Positions 33,418 to 43,810 of a DNA stretch of 64,000 nucleotides are shown one piece after another. Numbering within the stretch: the first letter of the stretch is position 1; each line of letters opens with the position of its first letter. Origin of the DNA: Linanthus parryae (Eukaryota; Streptophyta; Magnoliopsida; Ericales; Polemoniaceae); contig JALGPY010000001.1 of assembly GCA_023055425.1 (NCBI GenBank), positions 113,689,057 through 113,753,056 of the forward strand, given 5' to 3'. The notes under the pieces were generated by a model, which saw only the letters and a list, made by a program, of their open reading frames with translations, was not told where the DNA came from and searched no databases. The position numbers and the translations under genes are program-made.

Positions 33418-34470
33418 TGCTATCGCAGCAGATAGTCTTTAGTAGATCAATTAAGATCGTTAAATCGTGCGAATTGCTGTCGTGGCAGACAGGCTTTTAG
33501 AAGATGAAACAAGATCATTTTGCGCATGAGTTGCTATCATAACAGATAGGCTTTAAAGATCAATTAAGATCGCATTTGTATGTGTTGCTATCGTGACAGA
33601 TAGGCTTTAGAGGATCAACTAAGATCATTTTTTTGCGTAGGCTGCTATCGCAACGGATAGGCTTGAAAGATCAATTAAGATCGCGTTTGTATGCGTTGCT
33701 ATCGTGACAGATAGGCTTTAGAAGATCAATTAAGATCGCATTTGTATGGGCTGCTATCGTGAAAGATAGGCTTAGATGATTAGTTAAGATCGCATTTCGC
33801 ATTTGCTGCTATCGTAACAGATAGGCTTAGATGATCAGTTAAGATCGCATTTCGCATTTGCTGCTATCGTAACAGATAGGCTTAGATGATCAGTTAAGAT
33901 CGCATTTCGCATTTGCTGCTATCGTAACAGATAGGCTTAGATGATCAGTTAAGATCGCATTTCGCATTTGCTGCTATCGTAACAGATAGGCTTAGATGAT
34001 CAGTTAAGATCGTATTTGTATTTGCTGCTATCGTAACAGATAGGCTTAAATGATCAATTAAGATCGCATTTCGCATTTGCTGCTATCGTAACAGATAGGC
34101 TTAGATGATCAGTTAAGATCGCATTTCGCATTTGCTGCTATCGTAACAGATAGGCTTAGATGATCAGTTAAGATCGTATTTGTATTTGCTGCTATCGTAA
34201 CAGATAGGCTTAAATGATCAATTAAGATCGCATTTCGCGGGCTGCTATCATAACAGATAGGCTTAAATGATCAATTAAGATCGCACTTGCGTAGGCTGCT
34301 ATCGTAAGAGATATGCTTAGATGATCGATTCAGATCCCACTTGTGTAGGCTGCTATCGTAAGAGATAGGCTTAGATGATCGATTAAGATCGCATTTGTGT
34401 AGGCTGCTATCGTAAGAGATAGGCTTTGATGATCAATTAAGATCGTAGTTGTACTGATTGCTATTGCGGC
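33418..34470. repeat. 55-bp tandem repeat block, about 19 units
   Basis: Head-to-tail copies of a unit near 55 bp built around GCTGCTATCGTAACAGATAG, then GCTTAGATGATCAGTTAAGA and a TCGCATTT tail. For example, starts at 33805 and 33860 are exactly 55 bases apart. The central copies (33805-34240) are nearly identical and the outer ones diverge. Units ending 'cgtatttgtattt' recur, hinting at a larger repeat of three or four units. Position and form fit the hypervariable 3' untranslated region of Tat/Ogre elements, known to seed satellite DNA. This is not a CRISPR array: there are no distinct spacers. Confidence 0.93.
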
Positions 34471-34684
34471 GGATAAACCATGGTTAACGGTAACAACAAA
34501 CTAAATAAAACGACATAAACAGCTAGAAATGTGAACTTCTCATTTGGGAGAATTCTTTTATTATGACGCTCTTATATGGGAGAGATGGGATTACAATCCT
34601 CTCATATGGGAGAGGAGATTGTGTAAATCATAGCCATACAAGATATCAAGCGACGTTATAATAAAACGCATGAAATGAGAGAAG

Positions 34685-36302
34685 TCAGGGATAGTACTTC
34701 TTAATCCAGCGCATGTTGACTGAACTCGGGGTTGAGGTTGTGCCGTGCAACCTTCGGATGCTGCAGTAACCACTGTCGAAGACTTCTGTGACTTCGAATG
34801 GTCCTTCCCAGTTGGCTGCGAACTTCGGGTGAGTTGCTTCTCGCATACAGTGGTCAGATGCGCGCAAGACCAAGTCTCCGACTGCGAAATCTCTTCGCTG
34901 GACCGTCTTATTGTAGGCGCGAGCGATACTTTCCTGGTACCGCTTGTTGGTTCTTTTGGCTTGTTCTCGCTTTTCCTCCAGCAAGACTAAATCGTGATCG
35001 CGTTGATTTTCATAGAGTGCATGGAAGGCTAGCCTTGCCGAATTGACTCTAACCTCCGCAGGTACTACAGCTTCGGCCCCATAACATAGTAGAAATGGCG
35101 AGGCCCCCGTGGGTGTCCTTGGAGAAGTTCGGTAGGCCCACAGAGCTATGCTTAGAGAGTCGGCCCACTTCTTGTGGTCATCTGCGACCATCTTGCTCAA
35201 AATTCTCAACAGCGTTTTGTTGGTCGCTTCGTTTTCCATTTCCCTTTGGGTAATAAGGGGTAGAACAAATTTGCCTGATATTGTACTCCGCTAATTTCGC
35301 AGCTACCTGGCGATTAACAAAAGGAGTACCGTTATCTGAAAGAATGGTGTTTGGGATTCCGAACCTGCATATGATGCTTTCCTGGATGAAATTGACCACA
35401 GCCAGCGCATTTGCCGTCTTCAGTGGTATTGCTTCCACCCACTTGGTGAACAGCTCAGTCGCGGTGAGAATGAAATGGTTCCCGTGCGACGTCGGTCGGA
35501 TGGGACCGATGAAGTCCAGAGCCCATGTGTGAAATGGCCATGGCGTCCCTAATGCATGTAGATCCACGGCGGGAGCGTGCACTAGGTTCCCTTTGAATTG
35601 GCACTCCTGGCAGCGTCGCACTTTGGTACGGCAATCGACCTCCATCGTGGGCCAGAAATACCCGATTGAGAGGAGCTGTCTGCACAATTTCGCACCTCCT
35701 TGATGTTCTACCTGATGGGAAAGGTCCATGACTTCTTGTGCTTCTCTGCCGTCTAGACATCGCAACAAGTTGCCTTCATGACCTCTTCGCCAAAGTAGGT
35801 TTTCCTGTACCATGTATCGAGACGCTTTCCGCTTCAATTTCTCGGCTTCTTTTCTTGACTCGGGCACGGTGCCCTGGGTGAGGAAATCAAACAGTGGCTT
35901 CCTCCAGTCCGTGTCGTCATCGGTTAGGGCGATGAGTAAAGAATCTTTGATTAGTGCGCAACTCTCGCACTTTCCTTGTATCAGGGCTGCGGCTGTTGAC
36001 ATGTCTGGCCAATGAATGCCATATCTCTGAGCCTTCCTGTAGATTGACACCTCGCTTTCTCCGCAAGCGTGTTGGTGAATCTTTTCTAACAAAAGTTGTC
36101 CCTCTCGCTCGGAGACGCATCGCATGAGTATTCCGCCAGGACCCTTGTAGTAGAGGGTGTTGTCATGTATGCAGTACCCTCTTGTGAGTGCCCAGCTTTC
36201 GCTGCTTGTGCCTTCCGCAATAGCTTGCAGGATTGCTTTCCGCCAGTCTGCGGCATCCATGTGTTCGTCGTCGCACGTATCCTCTGTTAATGCCGACGAT
36301 GT
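34685..36302 (-). pseudogene. Tat integrase with duplicated N-terminal module, frameshifted
   Basis: From 36302 the pol frame continues past a TGA at 36305-36303. Residues from MDAADWRKAILQ hold one zinc-binding-like module (RCVSEREGQLLLEKIHQHAC, then YGIHWPDM, then CESCA). A second, more canonical module follows (DWRKPLFDFLTQG, RCLDGREAQEVMDLSHQVEH, GYFWPTMEVDC, CQECQ). The catalytic core follows: WALDFIGPIRP, LSDNGTPFVNR and the region ending TPYYPKGNG. A one-base loss in an A-run near 35225 shifts the frame, and 35239-34685 then continues as EATNKTLLRILSKM, WAYRTSPRTPTGASPFLLCY, GDLVLRASDH to the end. Integrase would insert the element's DNA; this one is interrupted. Confidence 0.9.
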
Positions 36303-38408
36303 TCACATTTCAATAGATATCTTTGCGGGACACTTGTCAACGCTGACCTTAGATCCCAAGGTTGCTAACGCGTCCGCGTGCCTGTTGTCTGCTCGGGGCT
36401 TGTGCTCGTACTTCACATCGCAGAATTGCTGCATCAGCTTTTGTACTAGGGTGCGGTAAGACAGGAGATTGATCTCCTTCAAACCATACTCGCCCGAGGC
36501 TTGCTTAACGATCAGCTTGGAATCTCCCATGACCGTTAAGTTGCTTACTTCCAAAGCTTTCGCTGCACGGAGCCCTGCGATGAGAGCCTCATATTCCGCT
36601 TCGTTGTTTGTGACTGCGAAGTTGAGCTTTGCGGACATCTGTATGACTTCCCCGTCTGGCTTTGTCAAGACTATCCCAATGCCTCCACCTTTCCTTGTGG
36701 ACGAGCCGTCAAAGTGGAGCGTCCAATAGGGCACGTCGATTGCGTAAATCTCAGGGCCTTCGAGTTCTTCCTCGATCACGGGCTCGTGGCTGTTGTCAGG
36801 GAATTGTGCCAACAGATATGCTACCGCCTGCGACTTGATCGCTCGTGGTCGCACGCATGTGATATCGTATTGAGAAATGGTCATATACCATTTCGCCAAT
36901 CTCCCGCCCGGAGTAGTGTGAGTTAGCAAATATCGTATAGGGTCGCTCTTGGTGACCACTACTACTTTGTGCGATGCAAAATAGTGTTTCAACTTCTCTA
37001 TCACAAAGAATAAGGCAAGGCAATGACGTTCGATGTCTGTGTACCTTGATTCAGCAGGCTGCACGATGCGAGAGATGTAGTAGATAGGCCTCTCTTGGCC
37101 TTCATACTCCTGAGCCAAGAGCGCCCCTATAGATCTCCTTGTCGATGTCAGATATAGCAAGAGCGGCGATCCCAGTTGAGGTGCGATCATTATCTTTGAA
37201 GACGTGAGCAAATCCTTCAGCTTTTCGAATGCGGCTTCGTGTTCCGGAGCCCAGTTGTACGCAGCGTCTTTCTTGAGAAGAGCACTAAAACAGCAGGTGA
37301 TTTCTGCAATCGTTGGGATGAATCTTCGCAGATATGATAGCTTCCCCAAGAATGTTTTCAAGGTTCTCTGGTTATGGGGTGGTGTCATGCTGGTGATAGC
37401 TGATACTTTCGCAGGGTCAGGCTCGATCCCTTGGCGATGAACCACGCATCCCAAGAATTTCCCTGATGTTACCCCGAACGCGCACTTCATGGGATTCATT
37501 TTCAGTTGAAAACATCTGCATCTATTGAACACCTTTCGTAGATCTGCGAGGTGATCTGCTTCGTGCTTGGATTTGACAACCAAGTCATCCACATAGAATT
37601 CCACTTCTTTATGCATCATGTCATGAAACAGAGCCATCATGGCCCGCTGATAGGTTGCACCCGCATTTTTGAGACCGAATGGCATTACGGTGTAATTGAA
37701 CACCCCCACCGGAGTGATGAATGCAGTCTTCTGCGCATCTTCGGGATCCATCTTGATTTGATTGTACCCGCTGAAGCCGTCCATGAAACTGAACATGCGA
37801 TGGCCCGCTGTTGAATCGATAAGCAAATCGATGTTGGGCAGTGGGAAATCGTCCTTGGGGCAAAAGCGATTGAGATCTCGGAAGTCCACGCAGATGCGGA
37901 GCTGTCCGTTCTTTTTCACTACTGGCACGATATTGGCCAGCCATGTGGGATGATGATTCGGCTCTATGAATCTGGCATCCAGGAGTTCGACGATCTCCTG
38001 CTTGATTTTCACGTTAAGCTCCGGTCTGAAGCTCCTCGTACTCTGATTTACCGGTTTAGATCCTGGGATAATGTCTAAACGGTGCATGGTGATGCTTGTA
38101 TCCAGGCCTGGCATTTCGTCGTACTCCCATGCGAACACATCTTTGTATTCAGTTAGGAGTTGTAGCAGTCCTTGCTCCTCTTCGCTTGTGAGGTCCGCAC
38201 TTAGAAAGACTGGCCTTTTCTTTTCCTCGTTCGGGCTGAGGAACACTTCCTTTAGCTCTTGCTTTTGTGGTCTGGGCCTGTATTCCATGCATTCAGGTGC
38301 TTCTTTGAGTTTCTCGTCTAGCGCGCCCTGTGTTGGCTCCTCCGTCAGCGCAGTTTGCTCGATTTGATTGATTTGCCCAGGGATATCCCCATGCCCGCGT
38401 GAGGACAT
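36303..38408 (-). CDS. Tat reverse transcriptase with gypsy RNase H and second RNase H
   Basis: A 701-codon open frame on the minus strand. Residues about 60-350 are the reverse transcriptase: IVPVVKKNGQLRICVDFRDL, FMDGFSGYNQIKM, MPFGLKNAGATYQRAM and the catalytic EFYVDDLVVKS. The gypsy RNase H follows (about 400-520: LLLYLTSTRRSIGALLAQE) and seems to have lost its first catalytic Asp, since canonical copies have DAS at that point. The second RNase H (about 565-690) looks intact: LHFDGSSTRKGGGIGI, NNEAEYEALIAGL, MGDSKLIVKQ and HADALA supply the D-E-D-D set. The frame equals that of gag upstream and integrase downstream, separated by TGA codons at 38421 and 36303. It copies element RNA into DNA. 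Confidence 0.93.
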   Translation of the reverse strand: MSSRGHGDIPGQINQIEQTALTEEPTQGALDEKLKEAPECMEYRPRPQKQELKEVFLSPNEEKKRPVFLSADLTSEEEQGLLQLLTEYKDVFAWEYDEMPGLDTSITMHRLDIIPGSKPVNQSTRSFRPELNVKIKQEIVELLDARFIEPNHHPTWLANIVPVVKKNGQLRICVDFRDLNRFCPKDDFPLPNIDLLIDSTAGHRMFSFMDGFSGYNQIKMDPEDAQKTAFITPVGVFNYTVMPFGLKNAGATYQRAMMALFHDMMHKEVEFYVDDLVVKSKHEADHLADLRKVFNRCRCFQLKMNPMKCAFGVTSGKFLGCVVHRQGIEPDPAKVSAITSMTPPHNQRTLKTFLGKLSYLRRFIPTIAEITCCFSALLKKDAAYNWAPEHEAAFEKLKDLLTSSKIMIAPQLGSPLLLYLTSTRRSIGALLAQEYEGQERPIYYISRIVQPAESRYTDIERHCLALFFVIEKLKHYFASHKVVVVTKSDPIRYLLTHTTPGGRLAKWYMTISQYDITCVRPRAIKSQAVAYLLAQFPDNSHEPVIEEELEGPEIYAIDVPYWTLHFDGSSTRKGGGIGIVLTKPDGEVIQMSAKLNFAVTNNEAEYEALIAGLRAAKALEVSNLTVMGDSKLIVKQASGEYGLKEINLLSYRTLVQKLMQQFCDVKYEHKPRADNRHADALATLGSKVSVDKCPAKISIEM

Positions 38409-38420
38409 CCCTGCGCACCT

Positions 38421-41033
38421 TCATATGCGATAGCATTTCTTCCCATTGGCGTAGAAGCTCTCTATCTCCTTGCCCTCGGGGTCATGCTTTGCGATCCTCT
38501 TAAGAGTATACACGTTCTTTCGATGATATGCGATACGCGGCGCCTCCTCGCGTGTAGGCGGCTTTTCCTTGGCATCTTCCCTTGTCACCATTACTCCCGC
38601 AGGTGACTGATCCTTGATGTCCTCCCAGAGGGGCAAAGGAGTAGGGTTGAATGGTCCCGGTGTTTGCTCGTCCGCCATCTCAGTGAACCACACCGCTTCG
38701 CTGAGGTGCGCTTCGTCCCGGTTGAATGGGTTCGTCGAAGCCGGTATCTCGACTATTCTGTCGTTCCAGATAGCTTTCATAACCTGGTGAGCCGTTGAAG
38801 GAACTGCGTCGAAGCGATGAATCCAGGCTCGACCTATAATCATGTGGTACGTGGTGTTCGCGTCTATGACATAGAACTTTGCTGAGCACTTGATTTTGCC
38901 AATCTGAACGCCCAGGCGGATCCATCCAATCGTCATTCTAGAGTCGCTTCCGAATCCCATAAGCGGAGATGGACGTCTGACGATCTTGTGCTCGGGGATC
39001 CCTGCTAGCTTCAGTGTGTGGAGCGAAACGACGTTGACCGCTGCTCCTCCATCGACGAACGCTCGTTTGAACTCGACGCCATTGATGATGGCGGTCACGT
39101 ACATAGGTCTTTGGTGGCTCGCCTCCGTCTTCTTGTCGCTAACAGAAAAGGTCATAATCTTTTCTGTAGAGCGGGATGCCCTGATGACTTTCCCGTTGGA
39201 GACTACGAGGTCTTCCTCGTAGTCCTCTGCTATTCTCAAGATCGCTTTCGTCATATCTGTCCGGCACTTCTCGGAGAAGTTCATCTCATCGAAGAATCTG
39301 CTGAAGCCATGCGACCCTTTCATGCGGTCGGCACGTTCATCCTCCGTGTCCATGCTGTAGTCGTCGTCTTCATGGACCTCGGCAACGATGGGTAGACCAT
39401 CTTCTGCGACTTCTTCCAAGTCAACAATCGAGATCATGGCGACCTCTTTGCCTTTCGGGCCCTGCTCCGCGTGAGCAGGAAGTGGGTTGTTGCGCACGTC
39501 CTTTCTGTGATCGCTGACGATTAGCTCGCCGTTCTTCATCTTCTGGTCGAATGTAAACCTGAGCTTTTTACATTCCGCCGTGGGGTGCATGACCTTGCCA
39601 TGGTACTCACACCACTTAGGGTCCCTTACCATCTCCTTGGAGGGTGTTTTCTCGAGCGGTGGCAGGACGCCGTCCTTGCGCCACTGTCTACATAGGTCAC
39701 TTGCTTCCTCTACCGAGCATGGCAGAGGCGGTACATCGAAGTTCGCGACCTTCGCTTGCTTCTGGGGCGAAACTGTATTGACCTCAGCTTCGCGTCCCCT
39801 CTTGTAGCTAAATCTCCCGATCTTGTATGTAGCGCCGCTCGAAGGTCGCTCCGGAGCGCTCTTCTTTTTCTGTCTCTCGACTATAGGCTCGATGTTCTTC
39901 GTGCATTCGATTAGTTTTGAAAACGTAGGTGTTTGCAAATTAATGAGCATACCTTTGTATTCATCTCGCATGCATTGCAGGCATATCTCTACGAGCCGAC
40001 TTTCGGGCATTGGACCTTTGCACTCCAAGGATTTCGCCCTGAATTTCTTGATGAAAGTGATTCCGTCCTCCTCGCGCTTCTGATACATCCGCGAGAGATG
40101 GATCATCGTCACCTTTTCTTCCATCTGGAAGAACTTGGTATAGAACTTCTGGACCATGTCGTCCCAAGTCTTCACAGATCCGGCTTCCAATGTTCGGTAC
40201 CATTTGTATGCTACGTTCCCTAGAGATTTTGGGAACTCTCGCATCAGCAGCTTGGGATCAGCTCCATACGGACCCATGACATCAATGAAACGCATGACAT
40301 GCTCATGAGCGTTCCCATTGACGTCTTCGAACTTATCCCATTTAGGAGCCTTGTACCCCGCCGGGTTGGGCATGAGATAGATCTCTCGTGGAATAGGTGG
40401 ATCGTTGTCTAACTTCGGGATAATGGTATCCGCGAATGACTGATGAGCCAGAATAGTGTCCACGCGCTTCTGCAGAGACGTCATGCATTCTGGAATGCTC
40501 CCCTCGGTAGTTGATGGAGGGGTTGCCGTAGGCGGTGGCGACACATACGCCGCCGGAGGGTTGGGAGCATACTGACTACCCGTATTCCCCCAGATCGCCG
40601 TTGGGGGAGGCAAAGGGTACTGCAGAGTTGGGTTAGACGCCAAAGCCGAGGGCTGAGGAGTGTGAGCAGCAAGAGGCAGCATCTGGGCCGTTGACCCCTG
40701 AACCGAAGGCAGCTGCGTAGTCGTCGGTGGAGTCTGCAGATTGGGGTTGGGAGGTGTGGTTGACACTCCCAATCCTGGAGCGGTAGGGGCTCCTCCTCCT
40801 TGAGGGGCAGCGGCGGCTGGCGAAGGGTTTGGTGCAAGGGTGCCCAGAACGGCCAAGATCCGTTCTAATTGCGCAGACTGAGCCTTGAGAGCTTTCGCCT
40901 GACTCTGAACAGTAGCATCCAAAGACTCTAGCGTGGGTGTCTCGCCGGGAGTCGTAGGAGTACGGCGGGTCTCGTCTCCCGATGGTGCTTCGGTGGAAGG
41001 GGATCTGTTGCTGTCATCATCCTCCTGAGACAT
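38421..41033 (-). CDS. Tat gag and protease polyprotein
   Basis: The likely start is the ATG at 41033 (MSQEDDDSNRSPSTEAPSG); an open frame reaches back to a GTG at 41057 within the primer site. A Pro/Ala/Thr-rich N-terminal third precedes the retrotransposon gag domain (about residues 240-340: WYRTLEAGSVKTWDDMVQKF, then HLSRMYQKREEDGITFIKKF). A compact zinc-knuckle-like segment follows (WCEYHGKVMHPTAECKKL). The aspartic protease lies near residues 640-770: AFVDGGAAVNVVSL, then YHMIIGRAWIHRFDAVPS. Gag builds the particle and the protease cuts the polyprotein. The frame is intact to the TGA at 38421, after which pol resumes five codons later in the same frame. Confidence 0.93.
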   Translation of the reverse strand: MSQEDDDSNRSPSTEAPSGDETRRTPTTPGETPTLESLDATVQSQAKALKAQSAQLERILAVLGTLAPNPSPAAAAPQGGGAPTAPGLGVSTTPPNPNLQTPPTTTQLPSVQGSTAQMLPLAAHTPQPSALASNPTLQYPLPPPTAIWGNTGSQYAPNPPAAYVSPPPTATPPSTTEGSIPECMTSLQKRVDTILAHQSFADTIIPKLDNDPPIPREIYLMPNPAGYKAPKWDKFEDVNGNAHEHVMRFIDVMGPYGADPKLLMREFPKSLGNVAYKWYRTLEAGSVKTWDDMVQKFYTKFFQMEEKVTMIHLSRMYQKREEDGITFIKKFRAKSLECKGPMPESRLVEICLQCMRDEYKGMLINLQTPTFSKLIECTKNIEPIVERQKKKSAPERPSSGATYKIGRFSYKRGREAEVNTVSPQKQAKVANFDVPPLPCSVEEASDLCRQWRKDGVLPPLEKTPSKEMVRDPKWCEYHGKVMHPTAECKKLRFTFDQKMKNGELIVSDHRKDVRNNPLPAHAEQGPKGKEVAMISIVDLEEVAEDGLPIVAEVHEDDDYSMDTEDERADRMKGSHGFSRFFDEMNFSEKCRTDMTKAILRIAEDYEEDLVVSNGKVIRASRSTEKIMTFSVSDKKTEASHQRPMYVTAIINGVEFKRAFVDGGAAVNVVSLHTLKLAGIPEHKIVRRPSPLMGFGSDSRMTIGWIRLGVQIGKIKCSAKFYVIDANTTYHMIIGRAWIHRFDAVPSTAHQVMKAIWNDRIVEIPASTNPFNRDEAHLSEAVWFTEMADEQTPGPFNPTPLPLWEDIKDQSPAGVMVTREDAKEKPPTREEAPRIAYHRKNVYTLKRIAKHDPEGKEIESFYANGKKCYRI

Positions 41034-41051
41034 GGTTGCTTTTGTTGGTAA

Positions 41052-41073
41052 GTTCACGTCGGGTTCACCAAAA
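41052..41073 (-). other. primer-binding site of the Tat element
   Basis: On the minus strand the sequence right after the 5' LTR reads TTTTGGTGAACCCGACGTG. The TGG start is the complement of a tRNA CCA end. I cannot name the tRNA from memory. Confidence 0.75.
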
Positions 41074-41699
41074 TGTGCACAAGAGATTCCGGTAGGGAGA
41101 CCTCCGTGTACACCGTATGTAGTGGATCAAGGATCGCACAGGAAGAGAGGGGTTGTGTGTAGGGAGAGAGTAAGGCAGTAGCAATGTCTGAGAGAGAGAC
41201 AGAGGTTTGGCAGAGCTTCCGCGTATGGCAGTGTGTTCTCCTTTGTATGGAAATGTTGACGATCTATATATACTGGAGAACATGACCGTTGTAGTGTGGT
41301 TAATGCACCCATTAATGGCGGCTTAATAAGCTTAACCATAACGGCACGTTCGTCCGAGTATATAGGGACCGTTACAGCACGTGGTGCGCGAATACCGGAA
41401 CCGTTACGAGGTTGACCGGGTTTGACCGGATTGACCGGGTTTATGGAGCTCGTGCCATAAATCTCTCAAAACAGTTACTAAAGGTCGCGCGCGGGCTTGG
41501 CTCGCACGCGACAGGGCTTACTCTAGCCTCCAAACCACAAAGTCCCTACAAGTCCCGTGCAGTGGTATGCGAGGGCTCTGTCTCGCAGCCCCCACATGGA
41601 TCAACTCGGCTGGTGATCCAGTGTGTGTGGAGCACAATATGGTGTGCTGGATGGTTGCCACGTGGCCAAGATCTGTCAGCTCAGAAAGCACTATCTACA
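41074..41699 (-). repeat. 5' LTR of the Tat element
   Basis: 626 bp, followed on the plus strand by the target duplication CCCAG. In element orientation a TATATATA (41265-41272) lies about 430 bases into the LTR and is the likely promoter core. A GA-rich stretch follows it. Confidence 0.96.
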
Positions 41700-41704
41700 C
41701 CCAG

Positions 41705-41920
41705 CGCCTAGCAATGCGGGATTTGCATCGACGAGTTACGAAGCTAACCCGACGCTTGGCGGCGCAGGATTTCAAGGATCGCAAGGTCTTTGATCGTTAC
41801 TCCTAGCCCGCATTTGAGATTTGCTACAACAGTTATCCATGTGGTTGAAACGTGCGTTATGGAGGAACGAGTTTCAAGAAGGATGTACCAGATTATTCGG
41901 GTATGTCACAGTCTGGTAAC
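41705..41920 (+). pseudogene. right half of the interrupted gag-like frame, then spacer
   Basis: 41705-41806 continues the frame broken by the Tat insertion (AMRDLHRRVTKLTRRLAAQD, then FKDRKVFDRYS and a stop). The rest up to the copia LTR at 41921 is unassigned. Confidence 0.4.
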
Positions 41921-43810
41921 TGTTGGATTAGATGTCCTAGAGACAATCTTATTTAGTATGAACATTGTTTTTGGCTAGATTAATCATTTTACTATTTATG
42001 GAGATATTTAATATAATGAAGTACTTAGATTATAATGTGTTGTTTATCTTAAATATCCCTACTCCATTATATTGATTAACAAGATGATCAACTATAGACT
42101 AGTATGTGGGTAGATTGATATGGAGATAACAAGTTTAGCACATGGGTATGCATTAGGGGTAGTGGCATACTGGATTGACCCACTAACGATAAGGCTACAT
42201 ACAAGTTATGTAAAGTCACAAGTGCTTCTCGTTGTGACAATGGTATTGTGGTCCTTAGACTTGAAGTCACTAGAAACTCTAGTTGTGAAATATCATGCTT
42301 TGATATTATCAAACGTTGCGCCTTAACCGGGAACTATAAAGGTAGTCATTTGGCATGATAGGAAGCAAGTTTAGAGATGGTAGTGATGTATAGAGGATTT
42401 GTCTCTCCCACATAACGGGAGCAAATATCCGCATCCACTCAAAATTTAGTGCTTATAAAATGTCTGGCCAGACTCAGATAAATCAATATTGGATATTGAT
42501 GTTATATGCATGGATAAGACTCTTCCCAGGATCGAGAAACTATGGATTGGATATACGAGTGTGACTTGTATGTATCGTGCCCAATCGGGATATAGATACA
42601 AAGGGATAATACAACACGGTAACATTGGTCACAAGGTTTATCGAATTATTGGCTATTTCTATTAGCTGGATTGCATAGATGTCTTGCTAGAGAACGCTCT
42701 ATGTTAGTAATTTTTACTACCAACTATGTAGAAACCTATGAGGTCACACTCCCTATGAATTTAACCGGACTTGGAAATTAATTAATATGATTAATTAAAT
42801 AGAAGGATCAATATTCAACCACTTGCAAACTTAGTAGGACTAATTTGTAAATTGGACTAATCCATGTAAGGACATGATTAGTAGATGGGCTAATATGTAG
42901 TTAACAAGGAGTTGTTAGACTATATATAAAGGTCCTAGCTTATGTTTCTCATAAGAGTGATAATTATCATCACACAAGAGAGAGAGAACAACGCAAGGAG
43001 AGAGCAAACAAAGGGAGGCCGAACCGACCCCCTCGTCCGCCCCTCTCACCGTCGGCCACCAAGAGGCGAGACCTCTTGTTCTCATTTCGCGTGATATTCT
43101 TCTTCCTCCTCCTTCCCTAGCTATCACAAAGTCATGGAGGATCCGAGATCAATCATAGGAGCGGACTTTGCATAGATACGTGGACAATATTTCATGTGAA
43201 GTCATCAAAGGAGACAAACAAGGTACTTGATGATTCTCATCCTTTACCATCGTTATGAATTCTAGACATGTGATCCTTGGAGGGTCTTGAACGAATACCT
43301 ATTTTGTTTATTCCGCTGCGTAATTCGTATCAAACCCTATAGTGGTATCAGAGCCATAGGTCGTAGAGCATAACGTGATTTATGTGTTACGTTTGTGTCA
43401 ATTTTACCCTGTTTTATGCTATTATCGCGAAAACTAAAGTTGTCATAATGATGCAATTTGAATATGATTTAATACTAATATGAATTGTCGTATTAAGATT
43501 AGAAAATTCCGAGCACCCTTGTGGCGGTCCTTTGGGGTTCGTCCAATCATGTTGGTGGGAACCTTGGACCGTTATGATCCTAGTTACCCAAATAATCAAT
43601 TAAAATTGACCAACCACGTTAAAATTGGATTTAACTGTATTATTTGCTTTTGCATGGTGATTGGATATGGCCTTAGATGTGGATGTTGTGAACGTTTATT
43701 TTTGTGGTTTGGTTTAATTGTAATAATTAATTAATTTGGTTTTACGGCATGCAAGTCGGTCTTCTCCTCAACTTGTGAGGTCTCTCTATTTAGTTTATGG
43801 AGGAAAGTAG
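41921..43810 (+). mobile_element. copia copy B: LTR, primer site and leader only
   Basis: The LTR runs from TGTTGGATTAGATGTCC at 41921 to ...AAACCCTATA at 43341. It is followed by TGGTATCAGAGCC (43343-43355), the initiator tRNA-Met primer site. It is the same family as copy A. The leader runs to 43810, where a SIRE-type LTR starts; gag and pol of this copy are absent from the window. The five bases before the LTR are GTAAC. Confidence 0.88.

Larger units (their letters stand above)
26385..41699 (-). mobile_element. complete Ty3/gypsy Tat-lineage retrotransposon, 15.3 kb
   Basis: Two 626-bp LTRs (26385-27010 and 41074-41699) bound the element. They are flanked by the 5-bp target duplication CCCAG (26380-26384 and 41700-41704). 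Reading them side by side I find two mismatches, so insertion is recent. The coding strand is minus: gag-protease (41033-38421), RT plus two RNase H domains (38408-36303) and integrase (36260-34685). The second, non-gypsy RNase H domain is a hallmark of the Tat lineage (Ogre, Retand and others). Between pol and the 3' LTR lie a 55-bp tandem repeat block (33418-34470) and an antisense plus-strand gene with a plant mobile domain (27699-31966). Two in-frame TGA codons and one frameshift interrupt gag-pol, so this copy may be non-autonomous despite its youth. Confidence 0.95.

Noticed and set aside
33418..34470. Regular 55-bp repeats that could suggest a CRISPR array
   Set aside because: The repeats are contiguous and diverged tandem units without unique spacers, inside a plant retrotransposon; no cas genes.
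38680..41000. Plus-strand ORFs over gag (for example 38986-39222, 39018-39395)
   Set aside because: Antisense shadows of the gag-protease frame.
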